Shown one piece after another: positions 22,774 through 34,349 of a stretch of 64,000 bases of DNA (position 1 is the stretch's first letter; every line of letters starts with the position of its first letter). The DNA is from Cycas panzhihuaensis (Eukaryota; Cycadophyta): positions 106,895,741 through 106,959,740 of the forward strand of contig CM041465.1 in assembly GCA_023213395.1 (NCBI GenBank), given 5' to 3'. A program made the position numbers and the translations under genes. A model generated the notes under the pieces. That model was not told the DNA's origin and did no database searches. It saw nothing but the letters and a program-made list of their open reading frames with translations.

Positions 22774-22785
22774 TGGTATCAAAAC

Positions 22786-25689
22786 ACAAATATTAGTGGC
22801 ATCTCAAACTACCTAACTAACCAAACTTATGCTCTTTTCCACTTCCTTATTTCTACTATGACTCCACACCATGTCAATCATAATCTTCATGAGAAGGCTT
22901 ATTTCATCAAGTTTCATATATTCTAAAAATATTTCAAGACATCAAGCCTTTAACAAGGCTCTCTTAATGAGTTAATTATCCTACCAAATAGGGTACAATC
23001 ATATGACTCTCACATGTGGTCCTACCAATAAGAGTTATAACAATGCCACAAGCACAATAATTTCATTTTTACCTTAGATGTTATAAAGCCAATACATTAA
23101 GATATTATTTTTCTACAAATCATTTAACACAATAGCCCTTAGGTATTCTTAGCTCTTAAGTTATTACATAGCATAATTTCATTCAATACCCTCCCACACA
23201 TCGTACTCATGCATCCAAGGAAGGTTCTTATAGCAAAAAAAAGTGTCTAACCAGATAACCATACTCAAATAAAAAAGGAAATATATAAAAGATATTTATC
23301 TTTTGTTATCCCTTTCTATTATTTGTTGTTGTTATCATTATCATAACCATGCCCTTCACTCATTAATTATTTCTTTAGTTATCTTTATATAACTCCTACT
23401 TGATATTAATTTTCCTCATTTTTCTATATATTTTTACATTAACATTTAACTAATTTACTATAATATCTTTTTAAGGACTTACATGTCTCAACATTCAACA
23501 ACATCATTTAATAAGTCATCAATCACCTTGCAAGGTACTAGAAAACATTTAACTTAGCATTTTTTACTTAAGTTTTAGTATTTTATATGACTTTACTTCA
23601 AACATCAGTCACCATGAAGGGTGATAATATTAAACTCACTAATTTTGGCCTTTTATGCATAAGATGGCATTAAATTTTAACATTTTTTCTTTAAATATAT
23701 TTCTTACAAAAAATTAGTTTGACTTTAGAGTTGATTTTCTTATATAAATTAGAAATCAATGTGGACTTGTAACTACTCATTTCAAAGCCATTTGAATAGG
23801 GAGTTCAATGAATTGGGCAAATTTAAAAATTGCATCCATATATTAAGGTTATGAGATAAAATGTGCAATTAGGTATAAATTTTTTGATAAGAGTGGAAAA
23901 ATGGTATTTATCTCTTTTTACATTTGACCCCTAGTCCTCCATGCGATCCTCAACTAGTAGGTTAAAAGCTATATAAATTCTAAGATATTATTAATTTTGA
24001 TTTAATTTCTCAAAATATTAAGAAGGAAATATATACATTAAATCCTTAAAAACCATTTAGACTTTAGCACTGTCATTTTTATGATATGCTCACACAAAAT
24101 TCTACAGTTAATTTTGGACTTTTAATTTATGTGGGCATAGTGTTTAGACTTTTGTAGTGATTCTTAGTGTGTAATGAGGCTTTGAATGATTTGTAGCTCC
24201 TTCATTTCATCTTTACAACCACTTCAAATGGAATCTAAGCAATATATTTTGTGGCGATATCTCTTCATTTGTCATAGCTCCTAGAAATTTCTTAGACCTT
24301 ACCCTAACCACCACATGAGGCATATCACAAATATTAGCTTTCTAAGGGCATATTATTTTAGTCCTCTCTTGGTCCCTCTATGTTAATTATGGTCCAAATT
24401 TACTCTAAGTAATATTAATTCTAGGTTAGTAAAGGTTGTTCTAATACATTTATGCAACCTCATGGGAGATCTTTACCTCAGATGATAGAGTACTAATACC
24501 TTCCAAAGAAAATATTATGTCCTTATCTTTATGGTTTAGCATAATAATAGAATTGAGTGATAGTTTATCATCTTTATTTCCTTCACCCAAAAATAACAAC
24601 TTTGATTAAGGTGTTGTATCTTGAAACCATCAAATCCAGTAAGAGTCATGTCTATACAAAAGTTAGAACTTCACTTCTAGCTATTAATAATGCATAGATT
24701 ATAGATATATTCCTTAAGGAATCTCCCACCTTAAGTAAGGGATGTGAAATTGATTCTATAAAATTCCTTTAATTCCATGATTATTGGTAAATTAGATGCA
24801 ATGAAATAGTAGTGGAATCAATGTAACATATTTGAATTTTATCAATTAGAGGAGGCAAAAATTTTATACTACATTTAAACTCAATTTTCTTAATAAAAAA
24901 ATAATCACAAAGTTTAAAATTTCCATCCAATGGAGCAACTTTATTCTCTCATCAATTCAATCAAAAAATATCCCAATAATTAGAAGGAAAAAACAAACCA
25001 AAATAAAATGCAAGGACAAGGAGGCATCTCCTTATTTTGTTCTCTCTTTTATAATAAATAACATGGCCTATTTTTCATTTTGTGAGTTCTTAAAATAACT
25101 AGTCCTATAAGCTTATCTTTACATAAGTGGGCCTTTTTTCTTCTAGAATACTCCTTACAAGTATTGATCTGTAAGATCATTACATTTAATCTTCAACATT
25201 CATCATTAAAAACCCTTATTACCTGTTATATGCAATCTCCATTAACACTATAATAAAAATTTATAAAAGAAGAATTATAATATATGTATAATAAACTTAT
25301 AAAAAAGAAAAGAAAAAATCTATGATATTAAAGGCAACATTTCAAAAAATAAAAAAGAAATTAAGTGTATGCAATGCATTTAGGTCAATTTTCTCTCTCA
25401 CATGCTTATACTATTTATCATTATTATTATGAAAAGGGTCATGTTAAAAAGTATTACAATGAAAAGATACTTATTAATGCTAAATGTTAATATCTTAAAC
25501 TAAGTTACTTCAATAGCTTATATTTCATCTTTTTCAACTTATACTTCATGTTCTTCCTGAATTATAGATTCTAGTTGCTTATATGACATGATAGGAAATT
25601 AGAAAAAAATAATTATTTCAATCATAGACTTAGTTTGGGTAAAATGATTACTACAACAATGATGTTGAGTATCTTATTATAAGTGTAGG
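22786..25689. other. AT-rich stretch with no recognisable gene
   Basis: About 2.9 kb of AT-rich sequence. One open frame of 65 codons at 22,729-22,926 has no family resemblance. If the PBS-like site at 22,774 is real, the first part could be a decayed leader and gag, but I see no gag or pol motif on either strand. No tandem array, tRNA or LTR pair was found. Confidence 0.5.
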
Positions 25690-25694
25690 GAATA

Positions 25695-26054
25695 TGTTAA
25701 ATTTTCTTAAATGACTTATATAAAAATATATGTTTGAGTATATAATCATAATTAATTAATTATATAATAAATATAATAAATAAATAAAGACAAATAAAAG
25801 GAGTAAATTATACAAACATAATATGTAACATTATGTTTAATATAAAAAATCTATAAATGAGAAAAACCACCTCCAAATATATACAAGATCTCATATTAAG
25901 AAAGAATAATTAATAATCCATATGGTAAGTTATCTTATCCTCACAATCAGAACTAGGTGATATAATTTTTCTTTAAATATGCATTGTCCTTATATAAATA
26001 TATTATTAGATTATGATCTAATCATATTTCACCATTATATCAATCTATTAGATT
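25695..26054 (-). repeat. C 3' LTR, left segment
   Basis: Begins TGTTAAATTTTC and parallels 42,770 onward (AATTATACAAACA, TATGTTTAATATAAAAA against TATGTTTAGTGTAAAAA, AAGAAAGAATAATTAATAA). It is interrupted at the LINE poly(T). Confidence 0.9.
26037..26054. repeat. LINE target-site duplication, left copy
   Basis: ATATCAATCTATTAGATT here and ATACCAATCTATTAGATT at 33,121-33,138 match at 17 of 18 bases and bracket the LINE. The T-run starting at 26,053 is the element's poly(A) tail on the minus strand. Confidence 0.9.
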
Positions 26055-26372
26055 TTTTTTTTTTTGGAAAAAAATTAGAAGGGGTTTTGATAAGTCCCCG
26101 AACCTTCTACAACAACAGCCCACCAGCTATGGAAATGTCCATGACATGCCCATCACCTAGCATAACTCAACCCCTACTATCTCACTATGCCATGAGAAGC
26201 CAAATAACTAGCACTCCCTACTCTAGGCTAACACATCTAATCTAACCAAACTCAGAAGCTCCTATAGGAAATTCTCTTTCCAAACCCTCATTCTCTTATT
26301 TAAAACCACCTAGTTGGCAAGCTAATCCATAACTGCATTACCTTCCTTATACACATGCCAAATCTAGGTACT

Positions 26373-26700
26373 CTATTTGGATCTTAAAATGTCTTGAGCA
26401 TCCCTAACCATGTCCACATTATACCAATCAACCTCCATATCCCCCTTGAGAATCCTGATCACATTCAGAGAGTCTCCTTCTATCATTACCTTATCACAGT
26501 TGTCCTCATTAGTCATAGCTATAGTTCTCTGCATAGCCTTAAGTTTAGCACTATGATTCATCTGTTGACCATAGTATTTTACAAAGGCCCATCTTACTGA
26601 CCCATCTGGGTATCTACATAGTCCACCCCCTCCCCCCCCCATCCTCACTTGGGTTGCCTTTTGACGCCCCATCAAAATTTATTTTGACCCAATTTTCATT
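26373..26700 (-). pseudogene. LINE ORF2 C-terminal RNase H, frameshifted
   Basis: KINFDGASKGNPSEDGG (about 26,690-26,650) holds the first catalytic Asp. A homopolymer run (C10-11, about 26,630) shifts the frame, after which YPDGSVRWAFVKYYGQQ, NHSAKLKAMQRTIAM (normally AELxA; Glu changed to Lys) and DKVMIEGDSLNVIRILKG (catalytic Asp) follow. An RVT_3-type RNase H is a plant L1 trait. Confidence 0.85.
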
Positions 26701-27021
26701 AGGCGCCTTCCATAAACACTTCCCCTATTTTACCCCTATGATCTTAGGTCTCCTAATCCCCCAACAGTCCATAATGCTTCTCTCCCCATTCAGATCCACT
26801 TCCTCATCTAAAGGTTTAATCATTTCTACTATCGCTCATCGAGTCATTTGATAGAGCCTAGGTTCATCCATCTCCTTCCCTTAGAGGATTCTTCTATTAC
26901 GTTCCTTCCAGATATTCCAAACTACCATAGGCATAATTAGTTTCCAAAGTAGTCCCAACGTCTTACTCCTAAAGGGCGATTTCTACAACATCCATTTATC
27001 TAACAAGGTCATAGGAAACAC

Positions 27022-27300
27022 CTAGTCTATCCTAAGATTAGACCAAATGTAGGTCCAAATTCCCCTAGAGAAGGGACAATGAATACTAATATGATCTAAA
27101 GACTCCTCATCATTCTTACACAACACACATCTATTTAGCATGGCTAAGCCTCGCCTATGGAGATTATCAATTGTTAGTATCTTATTATGTAGACAAAGCC
27201 ACCAAAAAACCATCGCCTTTAGAATAAGCCCCAACTTCCAAACCCAAGCTAGTAGTGGGTTCTTACCAAACCCCTCCTCCATGCATATAATTTGATATCC
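27022..27300 (-). pseudogene. LINE ORF2 zf-RVT domain
   Basis: An open stretch of 86 codons contains LGLILKAMVFWWLCLHNKIL, then RGLAMLNRCVLCKNDEESLD and HISIHCPFSRGIWTYIW. The CX2C...HX4HC pattern (CVLCKNDEESLDHISIHC) is the zinc-binding zf-RVT module that follows RT in plant LINEs. All ligands are present here. Confidence 0.88.
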
Positions 27301-27524
27301 CTCTTACACAGAGTATGTCCTAGAGGGGGAGTGAGGCCATATTATTGTATCATCTAATGGCCTTTTGGGAATATACTAGTGGTACAGTTCACTCTTAAGG
27401 ACCTAAATATTATCCCCCCCTCCTAGATCCCTTTGTATTTCCTTAAAGGATCTCCACTTTCTGTCTTTGCCTTGACCCACCTAATAGTCCTTAACCAATG
27501 AGCCAAAGGTGCTTTCACAGACCC

Positions 27525-28233
27525 CTACCGATTACCAATGGAGGGTCTATCCTTTAATTTGTAGTCTCCATACCATTTATCTTCCCAAAACCCGATGCTT
27601 TCCCCATTCCCCAACTTCCATCTCATACCCTTAGTTAAAATGTGTCTCACATGAACTAACCCTTTCCAAATAGAGGAACTAGAAACTTCCCCCACCTCAT
27701 CTTTTAAAAAGTGTCTGCCCCCTAGGTACATTTTGGTAATGATATTTCCCCACTGGGTGCCATCATTTTTCGCCAGTCTCCACCCAATTTTGGCCATCAA
27801 AGCCTTGTTGAACCTCCCTAGCCTTCTGATTTTAAGCCTGCCTGCCCACCTAGGCCTACAGACTTTGTCCCATGAAACCAAGTGAAATATGTCCTTATCC
27901 TCTATGCTAGAATAGAGGAATCTTTTCTGAATGCCTTCTAAGATCAAAATGATCTTGCTTAGAATCTTGAAGATTCACATCATATAGACTGGAATGCTCT
28001 GCAATGTGGCCACTACCAACTGAATTTTGCCCACTTGACTAAGGAGGGAGCCCTTCTAACTAGCCAACTTCCTTTGGATTTTATCCACAATAGGGTCCCA
28101 AAGATCCTTACTCATGTTTCCCATAAATAAAGGCATCCCCAGGTATGTGATTGGAAGAGTCCTAATAGGGATTTCCATCTCCCTACTAATCCTTCTTTGT
28201 AATCTCTCAGGGGTGTTTGTTAGATAATGTAAC
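27525..28233 (-). pseudogene. LINE ORF2, region between RT and zf-RVT, degenerate
   Basis: It resumes after the insert with NTPERLQRRISREMEIPIRT and then LPITYLGMPLFMGN (28,190-28,120). Next come KIQRKLAS, MILEGIQKRFLYSS (27,947), HLVSWDKVCRPRWAGRLKIR, FNKALMAKIGWRLAK, MYLGGRHFLKDE and GNGESIGFWEDKWYGD (27,600). These are the conserved thumb and connection blocks of plant L1 ORF2. One stretch of 140 codons (27,947-27,525) is uninterrupted. Confidence 0.85.
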
Positions 28234-28242
28234 AACAATGTT

Positions 28243-28883
28243 TTGGAGGCTAAGATTTTAATAGGTTGGCATTATGGTTTCCCCAACAAACTTCCTCAAG
28301 GGGTTCCAAGGGGGGCGAGAGCCCCTTTTGGTTGGGGAGAGGGGAGGGTTAGAAGGCCCCCTACAAACAGGGGATTCAGGGGTGATAGCCCCTGACCCAA
28401 AAAGCTAGCACTGAAAAGCATACTAAATTGTAAAGAGAATCAGGGTCGTTCACTAAAAATACCCTAGATTCTATGGTTGATATTTGTGCCTTGTATGACT
28501 CTCTCATATAGCCTGATTTAGGGTATTTTTTCATTACGTTGATAGTGTTCAATGTATTGGATATACTGTGAAGAGTTGGGCAGCTGGTTGTTGTTGTTGT
28601 CAACATTCTGCTACAGATTACATATATTTCTCCATTCTTTGATAATAAAGATCGATGCATTTCCTTTGTGGATGTTTCCCCTAGAATACTGCTATGGTTT
28701 TAGCATGTTATATCAGGTGTATATGTGATGCTTAGGTATATATAATGTATATGTAATCTATTTTATTGTATTATCTCTAGTTTAAGAACTTGCATGTTAA
28801 ATTTCAGTTTTGATTCTTGTAACTAGTTACAAAATAGTTTAGATCTTGGTGGTGGTTTCAAGTTATTAAGACCTTGTCTTCTT
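28243..28883. mobile_element. 641-bp insert with Mutator-like termini inside LINE ORF2
   Basis: The insert is flanked by AACAATGTT (28,234-28,242) and AACGATGTT (28,884-28,892), an 8-of-9 direct duplication. The insert ends are imperfect inverted repeats: TGGAGGCTAAGATTTTAATA at the left against AAGAAGACAAGGTCTTAATA from the right end, about 16 of 25 positions matching. A 9-bp duplication with terminal inverted repeats is typical of Mutator-like DNA transposons. There is no transposase; the left third is C/G-run rich. It breaks the RT between SSIF and the TPERLQRRI block. Confidence 0.6.
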
Positions 28884-28892
28884 AACGATGTT

Positions 28893-29850
28893 GATGAAAA
28901 AAATGGAGCTCTTTTCTAGATTGATTTTTTGATTCATAACCCTCTCATAGGCCTGGAGCCTTGTCTTAAATACTCTAGCTTCCCCTAGGGATGCCTTACC
29001 TAGAAAGATATTATCATCGATGAACTGATGTTAGACAACATTGTCAATGCTGGATGAAGGTTTAAGCCTAGTCACCCACCCTCTCCTTCTCACCTCCTCA
29101 ATAGCCCTCCTGAATATTTCTGCCATAATGATAAATAGGTAGGGGGATAAAGGATTCCCTTACATCAATCCTCTAAAGCCAGGGAAGAAAGGAGTCGAGG
29201 TGTCATTTATCATAATAGAGAAAGAAGAGCTGGATATGCAACACCACATCCAACCCCTCCAAACCTCATCAAAGCCAAAGGCCTGGAGGCAATCCATTAA
29301 GTAATCCCAAGCCACCCGATCATAAGCTTTAGACATGTCAATTTTCACCAATATTTCAGCCTCTTTCCTATGGTAAATCGAATGAGTCATCTCATGGACC
29401 ACTATTATATTGTCCAAGATTTATCTGCCTTTCACAAATCCATCCTGATTTGGGAATATGATAAGTGGCAAGCATTCCTTTAATCTATTTTCCAAAATTT
29501 TATATTTTACATTGCAAAGGCTTATCAGTCCAAAGTCCTCCATGACTTTCACTCCTTCTTTCTTGGGAATCAGCACAAAAAAAGTCACCTGCCACTCCTT
29601 TAGAGTTGTTTTCTTCTTAGTAAATGCATCCAAAGCTAGTTTTAGATCCTCGTTGATTATATGCCAAAATTCTTCAAAAAAACCTAGAGGGAAACCATCC
29701 GGCCTAGGAGCTTTATCTTGGCCCATGTTAAAGAGAGCCTTCTCCACTTCCTCCAATGTAAAAGGATCTGTCAACCTTCTATTTTGGACTTCATTGATCA
29801 GTTTTGGGATATGTCTCATAAGATTCTTCCTTAGTTCCATCTCTTAGCAA
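28893..29850 (-). pseudogene. LINE ORF2 reverse transcriptase, right part
   Basis: ORF segments at 29,840-29,421 and 29,417-29,160 give DPFTLEEVEKALFNMGQDKA, then PRPDGFPLGFF (RT block 1), VTFFVLIPKKEG, DGFVKGRQI, ILVKIDMSKAYDRVAWDYL (block 3, first catalytic Asp) and PFFPGFRGL. The YADD box reads FIDD at 29,013-29,024: both Asp are present, preceded by a stop. It ends at VMNQKINLEKSSIF (about 28,900), where the 641-bp insert begins. Confidence 0.88.
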
Positions 29851-29989
29851 CTGGGTTCTTCAAATAAGTTCTTAAAGTATTCCACCATAATGTCCTTGAT
29901 CTCCTCTTTTGTCTCATGATTGACTCCATCCACACTACATAGAATGTTTATTCTGTTACAGGATCTATGTTTCAACATGGACATATGAA

Positions 29990-31093
29990 AAACCTTAGTG
30001 TTTTTGTCTCCCTCTGACAGCTAGAGAGCTCTAGATTTCTATTTCTAATATATTTCCTCTTTGGCCAACACGTATTCCAAGTTTTTTGTGGTCAAATGCT
30101 TCATCTAGTCCAAAATATTGGACTTCCCTTCCTCCTGAATCCTGCCCTCTACCGTATTCAATTCCTCAAGAAGTCTGCCTTTGTCCTCAAAAATGTTTCT
30201 AAAAACTTCTTTGTTCCAAACTTTAATCTATCTCTTGACCCAATTCAAGTTTTTAAGAACATGAACATAGCATGTCCCTTCATCGGGATACTCCATTATT
30301 CCCTAACCCTGTCCCTGAGATTCGGGTGCCTCAGCCACATAAGCTCGAATAAGAAGTCAGGCCCTTAATGAATACTTAAAGTATTAAATTCCAACATTAA
30401 AGGTAAATGGTTAGAGGCCACCTTTGGTAGTGCCTTTAATTTAATGTTTTCATGGAGACTCATACATTCATAATTTATCAACACCCTGTCTAACTTAATC
30501 TAGATGTGGTTATCCCCTAATCTCCTATTTGACCAAGTGTACCTAGCCCCTCTAAGTGGGACATCCATCAATCCTCCTCTTTGTAAAAAATCCCCCAGGT
30601 TTGAGATGCTCCTGGACCAACCCTCTTGACCTCCTTTCTTTTCTCTTAGGTATAAGGTCGTATTTAGGTCTCCCATAACTATCCAGGGGCCCTTCTAGTC
30701 TTTGTGGATAGTCATAATCCTATCCCATAAGTTCTTCCTTCCTTCCACTATTATTGGAGCATAAATATTGGTGGCTAACCATTAGATATTTGTTCTCCTA
30801 TAGGTAAGGTAGACAGTCATGAAATGCTCTTCCTGAACCATACCAATCCCCTGCCAAAAACTTGGGTCCCATAGAACAACCATACTTCCTGATCTAAGAG
30901 ATCCCTCTTTTGCCAACATCTCACCATTCCTCTAGATCTTGTTGTTCACCTATGATTCCTTAGTCTTCTCAAGTTTTGTTTCCTACAATATCATAATATC
31001 CCCTTCCACTTTATGTCTCAAATTCTTGACAATTCTCTATTTAGAGGGGGCATTCAAACCCCTCACATTCTAGGATAATATTCTTATGGACAT
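29990..31093 (-). pseudogene. LINE ORF2 endonuclease domain, degenerate
   Basis: It begins MSIRILS, a stop where W is expected, then NVRGLNAPSK, the start of an APE-type endonuclease. Further catalytic blocks in order: ETKLEK (metal-binding Glu), SGSMVVLWDPSFW, LATNIYAPI, WIVMGDLNTTL (GDxN), RGARYTWSNRR and VASNHLPLML (near 30,415). The last is normally SDHxP, so the Asp has become Asn while the His remains. Role: nicks target DNA to prime reverse transcription. Confidence 0.85.
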
Positions 31094-31109
31094 GACCCTT
31101 CGTGACAGC

Positions 31110-33098
31110 CCTTAAGGGTCATCTTCTACTTCTAAGAAATATGCCTTCAATAACCCCTTCCTTTAGGGTTCACTAAAACGCTTGGTCGATTTGGGAAACT
31201 GCCTCCCTTTCTCTAATCACTTTCTTAGACAGCCTGCCAACCCTTCTATCGCTTCCCAAGTCTAGGGCTCTTCTTGCTACCCACCTGCGATCCCCACTAA
31301 ATGGCCTTTCTAGCTCCCCTCTCACATACTAGGCTCCCTCAGCCCTACAGTCCACACCCTCTTGACAGTCCTCTTCCACAACTATTGAAACTTGCTACAC
31401 TTCCATCTGACCTATAGGATGATCGTTCTCGTCACCTTCCTCTGAGAAATGGTCTTCCTCATCCCAGTTTATCTCGTTTATTTCCTTAGCCTGAGTATTC
31501 TCGACTACCTTAGGCAGGGCCTCCTCAGTCCTCCTCTCCTCACCCTTAGGACATTCCTCTTCCATGGTTATTAATCCTTGATACCCTTCCACCTGTTCTA
31601 AAGGTTGCTCTTTTTCCTCAACTTCCACTAATATAGAAGCCTCCTCGTTCTAATTTGACTGAGGAGTTTCAACTACCTTTGTCCCCAAGGCATCACCCAC
31701 ATCTGTTTTTGCCACTAGATCCTCAACAGCCTTGCTAAGCCCCCCCTTCTCATGAGCCTCATCCTTATTTGGTTCCCCTTATCACTTCATAGGGAGATGC
31801 CCCAAGCATCTGCATCTAAAGCATCTAAAACCCTCCAACTCATAAACCAACTTCTGATCAATATTCCACCCCTCTATTTCAATGCTGACCTCTTTTGGGA
31901 GGTTTTTGTTGAGTCTCGTTGGAACAAAAAACCAGGTGTTTATCAAGCGGGTTCTATTCTTTGTTGCTGAGTCTATTGCTAATAGCTGCCCTACTGCTTT
32001 AGCCACCCCTCTCACTACTTCCAGGTTCTAAAATTGCAAGGGTAACCCTAGCATCTGGACCCAGATTGAAACTTGTTTTACAATTGGAATTGATGGGTCA
32101 AAGTCTAGATGCCACTTTTCCAAGATGATTGCCTTTCTTCCAAGCATCTAGGGTGATTTTAGGAGAATGCCAATCATATCTTCTTGGTTGGTAAACCTAA
32201 AAAGAGCGAAATCCTTGGGAATAGCTATTACCTCCACTAGATTCTTTGTTTTCCACTTATTCACCACCTATTTCTTGATGATATCAAGCCCCAATCTAGG
32301 CTATGAAAACCTCCCGACCAAACTATTTTTCCAATATTTCTCCATCTTCTCGGTTAGGTCTTTTGGTACAAGGATTTTTATACGGTTGTCTTGGTAGACT
32401 AGGTTTATTTCATACTCATTTGTACCACCATTTCTCAGCACATCCAGGTATGTCCTTCCCAGAGGAGAGGATTAAGTCTAGTTTTTATGGTCTAGTTGCT
32501 CCATACTAATAAACTAAATCACTACAAAACATAATAAAGACTGATAGTCTAAGACTCATCTAGCTGCCATATAACTCCATTGTCAAAATATTGTTCCATA
32601 AGCCTTTCCTTTGATTGCCCACTACTATTCCTTATAAGGATACCTTAAAACACCCCAACGTGGGTACCCTCCATTCAGTAATTGCTCACAAAGCACTAAA
32701 AATAGAGGAGACCCTAACCTAGCACAACTCCTAATGTTCTCCTTTTATCTTTGTGCTTTGGCCCACTACTGGATGAAGGTCCAACCCCACTCGAGTCTCC
32801 ACACTGCTATTTAGACCAACTTTAGCATATTTGGGTACTTTGTACCCTCCATCCTACACACCTGACTCACGCCTCATCCCTCCATTTTCACCAACCTAAT
32901 CAAAGCTTAGATCTTTGTATGCACCACCCTGATCAACATATAGATCTCTATGTGATCCTTCACAGGTGTAAAGCTTCTGTCCCTCCCATCATTGAGGGAT
33001 GAATCTTGGTCTCATGCCCTCCCAGGGCCTCGTCACTGCTTCTTGAACACTCTAAATAGTCATAGGCCTTTAGTGTCACCTCGAACCCTAGCAGCCAT
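31110..33098 (-). pseudogene. LINE ORF1 (DUF4283-like, zinc knuckle, acidic tail), degenerate
   Basis: The probable start is MAARVRGDTKGL at 33,098. The middle part resembles the DUF4283 domain of plant L1 ORF1: LGRTYLDVLRNGG (about 32,450), YWKNSLVGRFS, KDFALFRFTNQED, EKWHLDFDPSIPIVKQV and VSIWVQMLGLPLQF (about 32,050). KEVSIEIEGWNIDQKLVYEL and a CX2CX4H knuckle CFRCRCLGHLPMK follow at about 31,790. The last Cys is replaced by a stop. The tail at 31,628-31,395 is strongly acidic (EEKEQPLEQVEG, WDEEDHFSEEGDE). Role by family: RNA binding in the LINE particle. Confidence 0.8.
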
Positions 33099-33120
33099 CA
33101 GAGTTCCACATAAGGTCCTC

Positions 33121-33138
33121 ATACCAATCTATTAGATT
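33121..33138. repeat. LINE target-site duplication, right copy
   Basis: ATACCAATCTATTAGATT, 17 of 18 identical with 26,037-26,054. It is followed at once by the continuation of the C LTR. Confidence 0.9.
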
Positions 33139-33228
33139 AAGTATGAGAAAACCTTTCGTATTAATCAATCATCACTAGACTACTAATTAAATATTACATC
33201 AATATTTATGAAAACTAATATTCCAACA
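33139..33228 (-). repeat. C 3' LTR, right segment
   Basis: It continues the LTR: ACCTTTCGTATTAATCAATC matches 43,160-43,180. It ends TTCCAACA at 33,228 and is followed by CTCCCCAT, the polypurine tract on the minus strand. Confidence 0.9.
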
Positions 33229-33295
33229 CTCCCCATGAATGTTTAATTTATGGAATTTAAAATTCCCTTCATATTATTATGTTGAATCTTCATGA

Positions 33296-33631
33296 TAATG
33301 GAATCAGGGGACAGAGGAAGCATAGAGAATAAGTGAGAGAATAAATTAATAATCTAATAGAATGGTAGTATTGATAAATACCAGGGTCTTCAGACCCCAT
33401 AAATAAATAGGCAGGATATGAGTAGGATGTGGTATGCCACTCAACATCCACCACCGATTGGCATTGACAAACACTAGTATGGATGTTGCTAATATCTGAT
33501 AATATATGACTATGTGCAGCTAGGGTTTGATAAAGAGTCGTAATAATATCTCCATTAATATATTATTTATCTCTTCAATATGGGTAACAAACCTTAGGTG
33601 GATAGAAGCCCTAATGGGCATTATTCTAATA
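33296..33631 (-). repeat. A 3' LTR
   Basis: Starts TAATGGAATC (TG mutated to TA) and ends ATTATTCTAATA. Aligned with 39,248-39,584 over the full length, for example GACAAAGAGTC-type and ATATGGGTAACAAACC blocks. Followed by the minus-strand PPT CATAGGGGATAAA. Confidence 0.9.
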
Positions 33632-33639
33632 TTTATCCC

Positions 33640-34200
33640 CTATGATGCCTATTTAAAGAGACTCTAATTTTATCTCTAAATTTAATAAATTTTATCTTAC
33701 CAAGTGCCTTAGTGAATATGTTTATCACATGATCTTCTCTTCTATGCTGTAATAGACCAATTTAAGTTTGCCTTACTATACTAATTCTCTAATAAAGTGA
33801 TATTGCATTTTAATGTGCTTTATCTTGCCATAAAACACTAGATTCTGAGTTATCTAAATTGTGCTTTGATTATCATAAACTATATGAGCGGGACTAACAT
33901 ATTCTTCTTACAAATCCTGTACTAATCTTATTTTATACTTATCAATAATTCCATATGATTTATACTTGATCTTATAGACCCATTTAGTTCTAATTGTATT
34001 CTTATTTGGTAGTAGATCCATTAACTCCCATGTATTATTTTTTACTAAGGCATTATATTCATATTTCATAGCTTCCTTCCACTCATCCTATATACTAGCC
34101 TCTTCAAAGTTATGAGCCTCATTGGACTCCATAACTTGAGTTATCAATGCAAAATTCATCCTTTGAGACCTAGTAGTTCTTCTCTCAAAGTTGGTGTCCA
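33640..34200 (-). pseudogene. A copia RNase H end fused to RT start (internal deletion)
   Basis: At 33,890-33,640 the frame gives YDNQSTIQITQNLVFYGKIK, then HIKMQYHFIREL and LGKIKFIKFRDKI, the C-terminal RNase H of copia pol. Directly upstream, at about 33,980, lies TKWVYKIKYKSYGIIDKYKI, the beginning of copia RT. The roughly 1 kb that normally separates them, including the YVDD box, is absent; B retains this region. Confidence 0.75.
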
Positions 34201-34349
34201 AAATGCTTAAAGGGTCATGTACCCTTTATACCTACTTAGGGACATTTTGATTTGATGTAAAGGGTCTTATTTCATTTGCATTAGCTACATTTGTATCCTT
34301 AGAAATTGATTGTTTTTTCCTTTATCTTTTTTTCAATAACTTCATCTCA

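Larger units (their letters stand above)
26055..33120 (-). mobile_element. Full-length L1-like LINE inserted in the LTR of C
   Basis: A 7,066-bp unit with all parts of a plant L1 on the minus strand: a very short 5' UTR, ORF1 (33,098 to about 31,110), ORF2 (31,093 to about 26,395) with endonuclease, reverse transcriptase, zf-RVT-like region and C-terminal RNase H, a 3' UTR, and a poly(A) tail (T-run to 26,065). An 18-bp target duplication surrounds it. ORF1 begins about 22 bases inside the 5' boundary, so the 5' end is not truncated. A 641-bp foreign insert splits ORF2. Many stops and frameshifts make it inactive. Confidence 0.92.

Noticed and set aside
26053-26065. T-run as a possible terminator
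   Set aside because: It is the poly(A) tail of the minus-strand LINE, adjoining the target duplication.
29458-29847. 129-codon plus-strand frame
   Set aside because: It is the antisense shadow of the LINE reverse transcriptase on the minus strand.
25695-33228. Two separate solo LTRs at 25.7 and 33.2 kb
   Set aside because: They are the two parts of one LTR: their summed length (450) equals the intact copy (449) and the break coincides with the LINE target duplication.
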